Shown: piece after piece, positions 18,620 through 28,024 of the stretch
How the letters are laid out: each line of letters begins with the position of its first letter
How positions within the stretch are numbered: the stretch's first letter is position 1
Assembly (NCBI RefSeq): GCF_008704715.1
Contig: NZ_CP023689.1
Location: forward strand, 6,076,001 to 6,140,000
Source of the DNA: Streptomyces chartreusis
Lineage (GTDB): Bacteria > Actinomycetota > Actinomycetes > Streptomycetales > Streptomycetaceae
DNA: 64,000 nt
Reading direction: 5' to 3'
Notes under the pieces: model-generated
What the model saw: the letters and a program-made list of their open reading frames with translations, nothing else
Databases searched by the model: none
Told to the model about the DNA's origin: nothing
Position numbers and translations under genes: made by a program

Positions 18620-19978
18620 TCACGCCCCCGCCGAGCTCCCCGAGCGCCCGTTGACGTACTCCGTCGGAATGACAGGTTCCCCGCGCGAGAGCTGTGTGGC
18701 GGACAGCGGCAGGTTGGCCCGCGCGGCCCCATGCCGGTCCCGTACGGCGTCCAGCGGCTCCCGCGCCACCACGGTCCCGCCCTTGACCAGCTCGACAAGC
18801 AGCTGCCGGTCGGTCAGCTCGGCAGGCACCGCCTCCGTGCCGATGACCTCGGCCTCCGCGACCCCGTACTCGTCCAGGCGCCGCGCGGCCCACTTGCGGC
18901 CGCCGATGGAGGTCTTGCCGCCGGTCGACCTCTTCGCGACCGGCACCAGCGGCGCCCCGGCCTCGGTGGACTCGGCGCGGGCGACCAGCTTGTAGACCAT
19001 CGAGCAGGTCGGATGCCCGGAGCCGGTCACCAGCTGGGTGCCGACGCCGTACGCGTCCACCGGCGCCGCGGCCAGCGAGGCGATGGCGTACTCGTCCAGG
19101 TCCGAGGTCACGATGATCCGGGTGCCGGTCGCGCCCAGCTCGTCCAGCTGCTGGCGGACCCGGTGCGCGACCAGCAGCAGATCGCCCGAGTCGATACGGA
19201 CGGCGCCCAGCTCGGGCCCGGCGACCTCCACGGCCGTACGGACCGCCTCGGCGACGTCGTAGGTGTCCACGAGCAACGTGGTGCCGCGTCCCATGGAGTT
19301 CACCTGGGCCTGGAAGGCGTCCCGCTCGCGGTCGTGCAGCAGGGTGAAGGCGTGTGCGCTGGTGCCGACCGTGGGGATGCCGTAGCGGAAGCCGGCGGCC
19401 AGGTCGGAGGTGGAGGCGAAGCCGCCGATGTAAGCGGCGCGGGAGGCGGCCACGGCGGCCAGCTCGTGGGTGCGCCGGGCGCCCATCTCGACGAGCGGGC
19501 GCGTCCCGGCCGCCGACGACATGCGGGAGGCGGCCGCGGCGATCGCGGAGTCGTGGTTGAGGATGGAGAGGATCACCGTCTCCAGCAGCACGCACTCGGC
19601 GAAGGTGCCCTCCACCCGCATGATCGGCGAGCCGGGGAAGTAGACCTCGCCCTCCGGGTAGCCCCAGACGTCACCGGAGAACCGGTAGTCCGCGAGCCAG
19701 GCGAGGGTCTGCTCGTCGACGATCTTCCGCTCGCGCAGGAAGCCGATGACGTCCGCGTCGAAGCGGAAGTTCTCCACGGCGTCCAGGACACGTCCGGTGC
19801 CGGCCACGACGCCGTAGCGCCGTCCGTCGGGCAGCCGCCGCGTGAAGACCTCGAACACACTCCGCCGCTCGGCGGTGCCCGCCTTGAGCGCCGCCTGAAG
19901 CATCGTGAGCTCGTACTGGTCCGTGAAGAGCGCCGTCGAGGGAACCTCCACCGGCAGCCCAAGGTCCGCTGTGTTCAT
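18620..19978 (-). CDS. pncB: Nicotinate phosphoribosyltransferase
   Basis: A 452-aa enzyme making nicotinate mononucleotide from nicotinate and PRPP. Family signatures: [16 protein letters not shown] at the N-terminus, [38 protein letters not shown] with the candidate active-site His ([10 protein letters not shown]), and the PRPP-binding [23 protein letters not shown] 19978 is preferred; an in-frame ATG seven codons upstream has no better RBS. It lies 92 bp from the divergent clpS. Confidence 0.94.
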   Translation of the reverse strand: MNTADLGLPVEVPSTALFTDQYELTMLQAALKAGTAERRSVFEVFTRRLPDGRRYGVVAGTGRVLDAVENFRFDADVIGFLRERKIVDEQTLAWLADYRFSGDVWGYPEGEVYFPGSPIMRVEGTFAECVLLETVILSILNHDSAIAAAASRMSSAAGTRPLVEMGARRTHELAAVAASRAAYIGGFASTSDLAAGFRYGIPTVGTSAHAFTLLHDRERDAFQAQVNSMGRGTTLLVDTYDVAEAVRTAVEVAGPELGAVRIDSGDLLLVAHRVRQQLDELGATGTRIIVTSDLDEYAIASLAAAPVDAYGVGTQLVTGSGHPTCSMVYKLVARAESTEAGAPLVPVAKRSTGGKTSIGGRKWAARRLDEYGVAEAEVIGTEAVPAELTDRQLLVELVKGGTVVAREPLDAVRDRHGAARANLPLSATQLSRGEPVIPTEYVNGRSGSSAGA

Positions 19979-20070
19979 GGCAACCGATGGTACCCCCATT
20001 TCGTCAGTCTGACGATTTGGTACCGGGCGTTCGCCGGGGATTTGTGCGACCACCCCCCTCCGGTGGCAGC

Positions 20071-20388
20071 ATGGGCACTGTGACGTCACCCGCTCCCGTA
20101 GAGATCGAACGTACCGAAGCGGCGGAGGAGACCTTCGCCGTCCCCGAGCCCGACGTCCCCTGGGTCACGATCGTGCACAACGACCCGGTCAACCTCATGA
20201 GCTATGTGACGTACGTCTTCCAGTCGTACTTCGGCTATCCCAAGGACAAGGCCACCAAGCTCATGCTCGACGTCCACCACAAGGGCCGGGCGGTCGTCTC
20301 CAGCGGTACCCGCGAGGAGATGGAACGCGATGTGCAGGCCATGCACGGCTACGGCCTGTGGGCCACCCTTCAGCACGACCGCAAATGA
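20071..20388 (+). CDS. clpS: ATP-dependent Clp protease adaptor ClpS
   Basis: A 105-aa N-recognin adaptor that delivers N-end-rule substrates to ClpAP/ClpCP. Diagnostic residues: [20 protein letters not shown] (the His-Asn-Asp-Pro-Val-Asn site that binds the N-terminal residue) and the later VHHKGRAVV and [13 protein letters not shown] 20071 has GGTGGC upstream, and a GTG three codons later is an alternative. The DUF2017 gene follows 38 bp downstream, a conserved pairing. Confidence 0.95.
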   Translation: MGTVTSPAPVEIERTEAAEETFAVPEPDVPWVTIVHNDPVNLMSYVTYVFQSYFGYPKDKATKLMLDVHHKGRAVVSSGTREEMERDVQAMHGYGLWATLQHDRK

Positions 20389-20426
20389 CCGCACGCCCGC
20401 AGGACCGGAAGTAGCGAATCGTCTCC

Positions 20427-21035
20427 ATGCCAGGAACCTTCGAACCGCTCCCCGGCGGCGGCGCGGCCGTCGCCCTCGACGACGTCGAGATCTCCATCAT
20501 CCGCTCGCTGGCCGTGCAGCTCCTGGAGCTCATCGGCCCCGGCCCCGCCGAGGACACCCCGGACGACCCGCTCGCCGAGCTGTTCGCCGAGGGCCCGAGC
20601 GAACCGCCGGCCGACCCGGTCCTGAGACGTCTGTTCCCGGACGCCTACAGCGACCCCGAGGGCACCCCGCAGGCCAAGGAGGCCGAGGAGCAGCGGGCGT
20701 ACTCCGCCGAGTTCCGCCGCTACACCGAGAACGACCTGCGGTCCGGCAAGCGGGACAACGCCCTCGCGGTGGTCCGCTCCCTGGACTCGCTGAGCACCGA
20801 CTCCGCCGGTGAGGGAGGCGCGGTGCTCAAGCTCTCCGTGCCGGAGTCCCAGCAGTGGCTCGGCGCGCTGAACGACCTGCGGCTGGCCATCGGCTCCCGG
20901 CTGGAGATCGCCGACGAGGACGACACCGATCTGCTCTACCGGCTCCCGGACGAGGATCCGCGCAAGCCGATGGTGATGGCATACCTGTGGCTCGGAGGGC
21001 TCCAGGAGACGCTGGTCGCCACGCTCATGCCGTAG
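20427..21035 (+). CDS. DUF2017 protein, ClpS-linked
   Basis: A 202-aa soluble acidic protein with the actinobacterial DUF2017 pattern: FEPLPGGGAAVALDDVEISIIRSLAVQLLEL at the N-terminus and LSVPESQQWLGALNDLRLAIGSRLEI plus AYLWLGGLQETLV at the C-terminus. Its constant position behind clpS suggests a link with protein quality control, but no biochemical function is known to me. A strong terminator-like hairpin follows 79 bp downstream. Confidence 0.88.
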   Translation: MPGTFEPLPGGGAAVALDDVEISIIRSLAVQLLELIGPGPAEDTPDDPLAELFAEGPSEPPADPVLRRLFPDAYSDPEGTPQAKEAEEQRAYSAEFRRYTENDLRSGKRDNALAVVRSLDSLSTDSAGEGGAVLKLSVPESQQWLGALNDLRLAIGSRLEIADEDDTDLLYRLPDEDPRKPMVMAYLWLGGLQETLVATLMP

Positions 21036-21113
21036 AACGCGACCTTCTTGCACTGAAGTGTGACGATTTTGTGTTCGCTCAGCGGACGCTCAAATCCGGA
21101 TAACGATCGAGTC

Positions 21114-21144
21114 ACTGCCGCCACCCGCTATGGGGGGCGGCAGT
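21114..21144. terminator. Terminator-like hairpin after the clpS/DUF2017 pair
   Basis: 9-bp perfect arms ACTGCCGCC (21114-21122) and GGCGGCAGT (21136-21144). The downstream sequence CTCGTTTGTCC has only a short T-run. Confidence 0.7.
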
Positions 21145-21193
21145 CTCGTTTGTCCGCTTCTTCCTGTGTGATGCGCCACATGAACCGCCCCCG

Positions 21194-21213
21194 ATCACGG
21201 TTAAGCCCGTGAT
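21194..21213. promoter_or_regulatory. Palindrome upstream of the amino-acid permease gene
   Basis: Arms ATCACGG and CCGTGAT are separated by TTAAGC, 162 bp before the permease start. It is followed by the AT-rich AAATCTTCACG. It may be an operator or an RNA hairpin; no matching regulator gene is adjacent. Confidence 0.4.
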
Positions 21214-21375
21214 AAATCTTCACGACGCCCGGCGAACACCACCCGAATGTTCGGCCGGGTGCGCCACATGGCCGGCGGATCGTCGGCCAGGCACAGCTCC
21301 AGCAATCCGGGGGGATCGAGACCCGATCCGGGGCCGACGAAGGTCCGGGTCGGCATGGAGAAAGGCGCACCACAC

Positions 21376-22812
21376 ATGACCTCTGCGAAGGTCACTGACG
21401 AGAAGGCCACGGGTACCCCGGAAGAGGGGTACGAGCGGGGTCTCGGCAGCCGTCAGGTCCAGATGATCGCGATCGGCGGCGCCATCGGCGTCGGCCTCTT
21501 CATGGGCGCCGGGGCGAACATCGCCAAGGCCGGCCCCAGCATCATCCTCATGTACGCCCTCGCGGGCGTCGTCATCTTCTTCATCATGCGGGCCCTGGGC
21601 GAGCTGCTCCTCTACCGCCCCGTCTCCGGCTCGTTCGCCGAGTACGCCCGCGAATTCCTCGGCCCCTTCTTCGGCTTCGTCACGGGCTGGACGTACTGGC
21701 TCATGTGGGTGGTCACCGGCATGGCCGAGCTCACGGCCGCCGCGATCTACATCCACTTCTGGTTCCCCGAGATCCCGCAGTGGGTCAGCGCCCTGGTGTT
21801 CCTGGTGGTGCTCTTCGGTGTGAACCTGATCTCCGTCAAGATCTTCGGCGAGGTCGAGTTCTGGTTCTCGATGATCAAGGTCACGGCCATCATCGGCATG
21901 ATCGTCATCGGCCTCGGCGTGCTCACCCTCGGTTTCTCCGACGCCGGTGACACCGCCACCGTCTCCAACCTCTGGTCGCACGACGGCTTCTTCCCGAACG
22001 GCATCGGCTCCAGCCTGATGACGCTCCAGGGCGTCATGTTCGCCTACCTCGCCGTAGAGCTCGTCGGCGTGACCGCGGGCGAGTCCGAGAACCCCGAGAA
22101 GACCCTGCCCAAGGCCATCAACACGCTGCCCTGGCGCATCATCGTCTTCTACGTCGGCGCGCTGCTGGTGATCCTCTCCGTCGTGAAGTGGACCGAGTTC
22201 TCCGCCGGCGAGAGCCCGTTCGTGCACGCCTTCGGCAAGATCGGCATCCCGCTCGCCGCGGGCATCGTCAACTTCGTGGTGCTCACCGCGGCCCTTTCCT
22301 CCTGCAACTCGGGCATGTACTCGACCGGCCGCATGCTGCGCGACCTGGCCGCCAACAGCGAGGCCCCGCAGGCGTTCGGCAAGCTCAACTCCCGCAAGAC
22401 GCCCGCCATCGGCATCACGGTCTCCGTGGCGCTCATGGGCATCGGCGTCGTCCTGAACTACGTCGTCCCGGAGAAGGCGTTCCTCTACGTCACCTCCGTC
22501 GCCACCGCGGCCGGCATCTGGACCTGGATGATGATCCTCGTCAGCCACATCCGCTACCGCGCGGCGGTCGACGCGGGCCGGCTGCGGGCCTCGTCCTTCC
22601 CGGCTCCCGGCGGTGCGCTCTTCAGCTGGGTCGCGCTCCTCTTCCTCATCGGCGTGACCTTCATGATCGCGTACGACAAGGACGCGCGGGTCTGCCTGTA
22701 CGTGGCGGCCGGCTGGGCCGTCGCCCTGGGCGTCGGCTGGGCGGTCCTCAAGCGCCGCAACCCGCAGCTCGGCGACCGCGGCGGCGAGCCGGAGCTCGAA
22801 AAGGTCGGCTAG
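21376..22812 (+). CDS. Amino-acid permease, APC superfamily
   Basis: A 478-aa transporter with about 12 membrane helices. The APC signature IAIGGAIGVGLFMGAGANIAKAGPS lies near the N-terminus, and SCNSGMYSTGRML and LNSRKTPAIGITVSVALMG are in the second half. It resembles the AnsP/GabP/CycA (AAT) subgroup; the substrate is not determinable. ATG 21376 was chosen because the transporter homology starts there (GGAGAAAGG about 12 bp upstream). An in-frame ATG seven codons earlier is a real alternative. Confidence 0.9.
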   Translation: MTSAKVTDEKATGTPEEGYERGLGSRQVQMIAIGGAIGVGLFMGAGANIAKAGPSIILMYALAGVVIFFIMRALGELLLYRPVSGSFAEYAREFLGPFFGFVTGWTYWLMWVVTGMAELTAAAIYIHFWFPEIPQWVSALVFLVVLFGVNLISVKIFGEVEFWFSMIKVTAIIGMIVIGLGVLTLGFSDAGDTATVSNLWSHDGFFPNGIGSSLMTLQGVMFAYLAVELVGVTAGESENPEKTLPKAINTLPWRIIVFYVGALLVILSVVKWTEFSAGESPFVHAFGKIGIPLAAGIVNFVVLTAALSSCNSGMYSTGRMLRDLAANSEAPQAFGKLNSRKTPAIGITVSVALMGIGVVLNYVVPEKAFLYVTSVATAAGIWTWMMILVSHIRYRAAVDAGRLRASSFPAPGGALFSWVALLFLIGVTFMIAYDKDARVCLYVAAGWAVALGVGWAVLKRRNPQLGDRGGEPELEKVG

Positions 22813-22852
22813 GCGCTTCGCTGATAGGGCCGCGTCAGGGGCCGTCGGGCGG

Positions 22853-22895
22853 CTGCGGGTCCGTCGTGGCTGGTCGCGCAGTTCCCCGCGCCCCT
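22853..22895 (-). repeat. Dispersed 43-bp repeat, copy B
   Basis: Exact reverse complement of the 43-bp element at 17811-17853. It lies 40 bp after the permease stop. Confidence 0.9.
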
Positions 22896-22989
22896 TCGGG
22901 GGCGCCGGCGCGCCGCCCTGCCAGGACGTCCCGCCGCCTGGGGCACTCGTGGCGCCCCGGACGGTTGCCGCTCAGGACGTCCGCTATAT

Positions 22990-23026
22990 GGGCCGCCCCG
23001 TACCACTCTTCGGTACGGGGCGGCCC
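22990..23026. terminator. Strong hairpin before the JAMM protease gene
   Basis: 15-bp perfect arms GGGCCGCCCCGTACC and GGTACGGGGCGGCCC around a 7-base loop, followed by TCTGTCT. It ends only 19 bp before the start codon of the JAMM gene, so it insulates that gene from the permease. Confidence 0.85.
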
Positions 23027-23045
23027 TCTGTCTATCCTGACGAAC

Positions 23046-23468
23046 ATGCTGACCATCACGCAGGCCCTCGTCGACCAGATCGTCGCCCACGCCCGCAAGG
23101 ACCACCCCGACGAGGCGTGCGGTGTCGTCGCGGGACCGGCCGGCTCGGACCGGCCCGAGCGCTTCATCCCGATGCTGAACGCGGCCATGTCGCCCACGTT
23201 CTACGAGTTCGACTCCGGCGACCTGCTCAAGCTCTACCGCGAGATGGACGACCGCGACGAGGAACCGGTGGTCATCTACCACTCCCACACCGCCACCGAG
23301 GCATACCCCTCGCGCACCGACATCTCCTACGCCAACGAGCCCGGCGCGCACTACGTCCTGGTCTCCACCGCCGACACCGACGGCCTCGGCGACTTCCAGT
23401 TCCGCTCCTTCCGCATCGTCGAAGGCGAGGTGACGGAGGAGGAGGTCAAGGTCGTCGAGGCGTACTGA
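23046..23468 (+). CDS. mec: JAMM/MPN+ metalloprotease, Mec type (CysO-cysteine peptidase)
   Basis: A 140-aa zinc peptidase with a complete JAMM site: Glu23 (PDEACG), His79 and His81 (HSHTATEAYPSRTD), Ser89 and Asp92. In Mycobacterium tuberculosis the homologue Mec releases cysteine from the CysO-Cys adduct, and the cysO and cysM genes follow here in the same order. There is no Shine-Dalgarno sequence: TATCCT lies 7 bp before ATG 23046, so transcription could begin at the start codon (leaderless). A 111-bp gap then leads to the leader peptide. Confidence 0.93.
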   Translation: MLTITQALVDQIVAHARKDHPDEACGVVAGPAGSDRPERFIPMLNAAMSPTFYEFDSGDLLKLYREMDDRDEEPVVIYHSHTATEAYPSRTDISYANEPGAHYVLVSTADTDGLGDFQFRSFRIVEGEVTEEEVKVVEAY

Positions 23469-23579
23469 GAAGGCGTACCGGGAAGGTCTGAACAGCGCGG
23501 TCTCATTCCCCGGCCCGAAAGCGTCCGCGATGTGGGATCACATTCCAGGACCCGGACCGGGAATCGATACGATGACCCC

Positions 23580-23675
23580 ATGGTTCTCCACGACGTGAGC
23601 GAGAAGACGCCGGGCATGCTGCTCGTGGCGCGGCTGCACGTCGACCTGTGCAGGCTCGCCAGCGCCATCTGTTGA
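23580..23675 (+). CDS. Putative Cys-terminated leader peptide upstream of cysO-cysM
   Basis: This 31-codon ORF starts ATG 23580 and ends at TGA 23673-23675. Its C-terminal part MLLVARLHVDLCRLASAIC matches the (V)ARLHVDLCR..SAIC pattern of short leader peptides that precede sulfur-assimilation genes in actinobacteria. Two Cys codons lie near the end, including the last sense codon, as expected for ribosome-mediated sensing of cysteine. TACGAT stands 6 bp before the ATG, so it may be leaderless. The downstream gap to cysO is 115 bp. Confidence 0.75.
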   Translation: MVLHDVSEKTPGMLLVARLHVDLCRLASAIC

Positions 23676-25025
<1,350 letters not shown>

Positions 25026-25065
25026 GCGGCACCCGGCGACGCCGGGACGATCCGCCGGACAGGAC

Positions 25066-25518
25066 TCAAGTGGCGAGGTGACGGACCTGGTCCCACACGA
25101 CCGGGTCCATCACCCCCACCCGCCGCCGGAACTCCCACACCGGTACGTGCCGCAGCTCGCCGGTCTCCAGGAAGCTCGCCCTGCCACGGGTGTCGCCGAC
25201 CGCTCCCGGCGGCAGCGGGATCACTCCGTACCGCTCGTCGCGGTACTTGCTGGTGATCTTCGCGACCGTCACCTGCTGCCCGCGCACCGCCAGCACCAGA
25301 CACGGCCGGTCCTTGGCTCCCGGCCCGTCCTCGAAGGGCACCCTCGCCCACCAGATCTCGGCGGGCGCCGGACGCGCCGACTTCCGTCCCGCGGGCCGCC
25401 CGGGCGGCCGCGTCCTGCTGCTCCGGGGCCTGCTGCCGCGCCCCCATCCGTCCACCAGCGTGGCGACCAGGGCGAGCAGTACCACCGCCGCGAGCGCGAG
25501 CCACCAGGACGTGTCCAT
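25066..25518 (-). CDS. Membrane-anchored PemK/MazF-like protein
   Basis: A 150-aa protein with one N-terminal membrane helix (SWWLALAAVVLLALVATLVDGW), a basic linker, and from residue 53 a PemK/MazF-type fold: AEIWWARVPFEDG, KDRPCLVLAV, VTVAKITSKY. No antitoxin gene is adjacent, so a classical toxin-antitoxin pair is unlikely. The membrane anchor is unusual for MazF. ATG 25518 lacks a clear RBS. It is convergent with cysM, 40 bp apart. Confidence 0.75.
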   Translation of the reverse strand: MDTSWWLALAAVVLLALVATLVDGWGRGSRPRSSRTRPPGRPAGRKSARPAPAEIWWARVPFEDGPGAKDRPCLVLAVRGQQVTVAKITSKYRDERYGVIPLPPGAVGDTRGRASFLETGELRHVPVWEFRRRVGVMDPVVWDQVRHLAT

Positions 25519-25793
25519 GAGGAGAAGGTACCGGCGCGCACCCACCCGCGCGCGCCTTCTTCCGGGCCTTCTTTGCTCTTCGCCACGACAGTGTGCGAGT
25601 GCTTCGCACGCACCTGCCGTTACTCGCGTCCCATATCCAGCCGAACGCGTGACACCACAGGTGAGTTCGCCCACAACAGACCTTTGCGGAGGAGCGACCG
25701 GAGGTTTTGCGCCTTACGCTCGACAAACCGCACGACCCCCGACGCCCCAATTCCCGATCTTCTGGATTTCCCGCCAGCGGAGGTTTCTGTTTC

Positions 25794-26546
25794 ATGAAGC
25801 TCACCGTCGTCGGCTGCTCGGGGTCGTTCCCGTCCGCGGAATCGGCCTGCTCGAGCTACCTCGTCGAGGCCGACGGCTTCCGGCTGCTTCTCGACATGGG
25901 CAACGGTGCCCTTGGTGAGCTGCAGCGCCACTGCGGTCTCTACGACCTCGACGCGATCTTCCTCAGTCATCTGCACGCCGACCACTGCATCGACATGTGC
26001 GCGTACTTCGTCGCGCGCTACTACCGGCACGACGGCGGCCGCTGCGACCCGATCCCGGTCTACGGACCCGAGGGCACCGAGCAGCGCCTGACCACCGCCT
26101 ACGCCGACACCCCCACCGCCTCCTCCATGAGCGAGGTCTTCGACTTCCACACGGTCAAGCCGTCCACCTTCGAGATCGGCCCCTTCACGGTGCACACCGA
26201 ACGCGTGGCCCATCCCGTGGAGGCTTACGGCATCCGCATCGAGCACGGTGGAAAGACGCTGACCTACTCGGGTGACACGGGCATCAGCACCGCCCTGGAC
26301 GAACTCGCCCGCGACGCGGATCTGTTCCTGTGCGAGGCCGCCTTCACGCACGGCAAGGAGAACATCCCCGACCTGCACCTCAACGGCCGTGAGGCAGGTC
26401 AGTCGGCCGCCCGCGCGGGCGCCCGCCGTCTGGTCCTCACCCACATCCCGCCGTGGACCGACCCCCAGGTCAACCTGGCCGACGCGCGCGAGGTCTACGA
26501 CGGTCCGGTGGAACTCGCGGCGCCGAGGCGGACGTACGAGATCTAG
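25794..26546 (+). CDS. Metallo-beta-lactamase-fold hydrolase
   Basis: A 250-aa MBL-fold hydrolase beginning MKLTVVGCSGSFPS. The metal site is SHLHADHCIDM (HxHxDH), with downstream His in VAHPVEAYG and TLTYSGDTG, and a C-terminal LTHIPPWTDP. It resembles the RNase Z/ElaC-like group but is short, so a phosphodiesterase or lactonase role is equally possible. GGAGG precedes ATG 25794. A strong bidirectional terminator separates it from nagE2. Confidence 0.88.
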   Translation: MKLTVVGCSGSFPSAESACSSYLVEADGFRLLLDMGNGALGELQRHCGLYDLDAIFLSHLHADHCIDMCAYFVARYYRHDGGRCDPIPVYGPEGTEQRLTTAYADTPTASSMSEVFDFHTVKPSTFEIGPFTVHTERVAHPVEAYGIRIEHGGKTLTYSGDTGISTALDELARDADLFLCEAAFTHGKENIPDLHLNGREAGQSAARAGARRLVLTHIPPWTDPQVNLADAREVYDGPVELAAPRRTYEI

Positions 26547-26588
26547 TCCTCCCAGCACGGCCCGTACGGGGTTCAGGCCCGTATGCGC

Positions 26589-26629
26589 GACGAAGGCCCC
26601 GGAACCTTCCCGGTTCCGGGGCCTTCGTC
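26589..26629. terminator. Bidirectional terminator between MBL gene and nagE2
   Basis: 18-bp perfect arms GACGAAGGCCCCGGAACC and GGTTCCGGGGCCTTCGTC around TTCCC, placed between the convergent stops at 26546 and 26648. Confidence 0.92.
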
Positions 26630-26647
26630 ATGCCGTACGGCTCGGCC

Positions 26648-27901
26648 TCACGCCTTGGTGAGGTCCTCCAGCTCCTCCTCGGGCTCGCGGCCCGGGGTGG
26701 GGAGGTTCCACTTCGTGATGGCGAAGCGGAAGACGGAGTAGTAGATCGCGGCGAAGACGAGGCCGATCGGGATGATGAGCCATGGCTTCGTCGCCAGGTT
26801 CCAGTTGAGCGCGTAGTCGATGAAGCCCGCGGAGAAGGTGAAGCCCGCGTGGACGCCGAGGGCCCAGGTGATCGCCATCGACAGGGCGGTGAGGACCGCG
26901 TGGATCACGTACAGCACCGGGGCGATGAACATGAACGCGAACTCGATGGGCTCGGTGACACCGGTGACGAAGGAGGTCAGGGCGAGCGAGACCATCATGC
27001 CCATCACGGCCTTGCGGCGCTCGGGGCGGGCGCAGTGCGCGATGGCGATGGCGGCGGCCGGCAGGCCGAACATCATGATCGGGAAGAAGCCCGACATGAA
27101 CTGACCGGCGGTCGGGTCACCGGCGAAGAAGCGGTTCAGGTCGCCGTGCACGATCTCACCGGCGGCGTCCTTGAAGTCGCCGAGCTGGAACCAGGAGACG
27201 GTGTTCACGAACTGGTGCATGCCGACCGGGATCAGCGCGCGGTTGATCAGACCGAACAGACCCGCGCCGACGGCGCCGAGACCGGTCATCCACTCGCCGA
27301 AGTCCGCGATGACCTCACCGATCGGCTCCCAGACCAGGCCGAAGAACACACCCATCACGGTGCCGACGAAGGCCATGATGATCGGGACGAGACGGCGGCC
27401 GTTGAAGAAGCCGAGCCAGTCGACCAGCTTGGTGCGGTGGTAGCGCTGCCACAGCACGGCGGACAGCAGACCCATGATGATGCCGCCGAGGACACCGGGG
27501 TTGTTGTAGGTCGCGGCTATGTCAGCGCCGGCCTGGACCTTCGCCTCGGTGACCGGGAACGCCTTCAGCACATTGCTGTAGACCAGGAAGCCGACGAGCG
27601 CGGCGAGGGCCGTCGAGCCGTCCGACTTCTTGGCGAAGCCGATCGCCACACCGATGCAGAACAGCATCGGCAGGTTGTCGAAGATCGCGCCACCGGCGGT
27701 GGCGAAAACGGCCGCGACCTTGTCCCAGCCGAGCCCGTCCTTGCCGAACACGTCGGGCTGGCCGAAGCGCAGCAGGAGACCTGCGGCCGGGAGCACGGCG
27801 ATCGGCAGCTGAAGGCTGCGGCCGACCTTCTGAAGGCCCTGGAAAAGACCGGATCCCCACTTCTTTGTGGGGGCCGCCGTTGGCGAGGTGGCGGTGCTCA
27901 T
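26648..27901 (-). CDS. nagE2: PTS GlcNAc-specific permease EIIC, NagE2 type
   Basis: A 417-aa membrane component with about 8-10 helices. EIIC-Glc-family signatures: LQKVGRSLQLPIAVLPAAGLL, NPGVLGGIIMG, HGDLNRFFAGDPTAGQFMSGFFP, and the substrate-contact GVTEPIEFAFMF. It imports and phosphorylates N-acetylglucosamine together with an EIIB (nagF) and general PTS proteins encoded elsewhere. In S. coelicolor NagE2 is the main GlcNAc transporter and the route of the GlcNAc developmental signal. Two DasR-type sites lie just upstream, and GGAGG precedes the ATG at 27901. Confidence 0.93.
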   Translation of the reverse strand: MSTATSPTAAPTKKWGSGLFQGLQKVGRSLQLPIAVLPAAGLLLRFGQPDVFGKDGLGWDKVAAVFATAGGAIFDNLPMLFCIGVAIGFAKKSDGSTALAALVGFLVYSNVLKAFPVTEAKVQAGADIAATYNNPGVLGGIIMGLLSAVLWQRYHRTKLVDWLGFFNGRRLVPIIMAFVGTVMGVFFGLVWEPIGEVIADFGEWMTGLGAVGAGLFGLINRALIPVGMHQFVNTVSWFQLGDFKDAAGEIVHGDLNRFFAGDPTAGQFMSGFFPIMMFGLPAAAIAIAHCARPERRKAVMGMMVSLALTSFVTGVTEPIEFAFMFIAPVLYVIHAVLTALSMAITWALGVHAGFTFSAGFIDYALNWNLATKPWLIIPIGLVFAAIYYSVFRFAITKWNLPTPGREPEEELEDLTKA

Positions 27902-27919
27902 AGACTTCCTCCATCGGGT

Positions 27920-27935
27920 GGTGGTCTACACCACT
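27920..27935. promoter_or_regulatory. DasR-responsive element (dre) 1 upstream of nagE2
   Basis: GGTGGTCTACACCACT, close to the palindromic dre consensus ACTGGTCTAGACCAGT known for the GntR-type regulator DasR. It lies 19 bp before the nagE2 start codon on the minus strand. Confidence 0.85.
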
Positions 27936-27936
27936 C

Positions 27937-27952
27937 AGTGGTGTAGACCTGT
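27937..27952. promoter_or_regulatory. DasR-responsive element (dre) 2 upstream of nagE2
   Basis: AGTGGTGTAGACCTGT, one base away from the first site. Together they make a near-continuous double operator. Confidence 0.8.
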
Positions 27953-28024
27953 TGTAGCACGATGAAGGTGAGATAAGGAACCCGCGATTCCCAAGGGTTT
28001 TCTGGACCGTTATCAAGCCCTTTT

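Noticed and set aside
25066-25518. Type II toxin-antitoxin module
   Set aside because: Only the MazF-like part exists, and it has a membrane helix. No antitoxin frame lies on either side.
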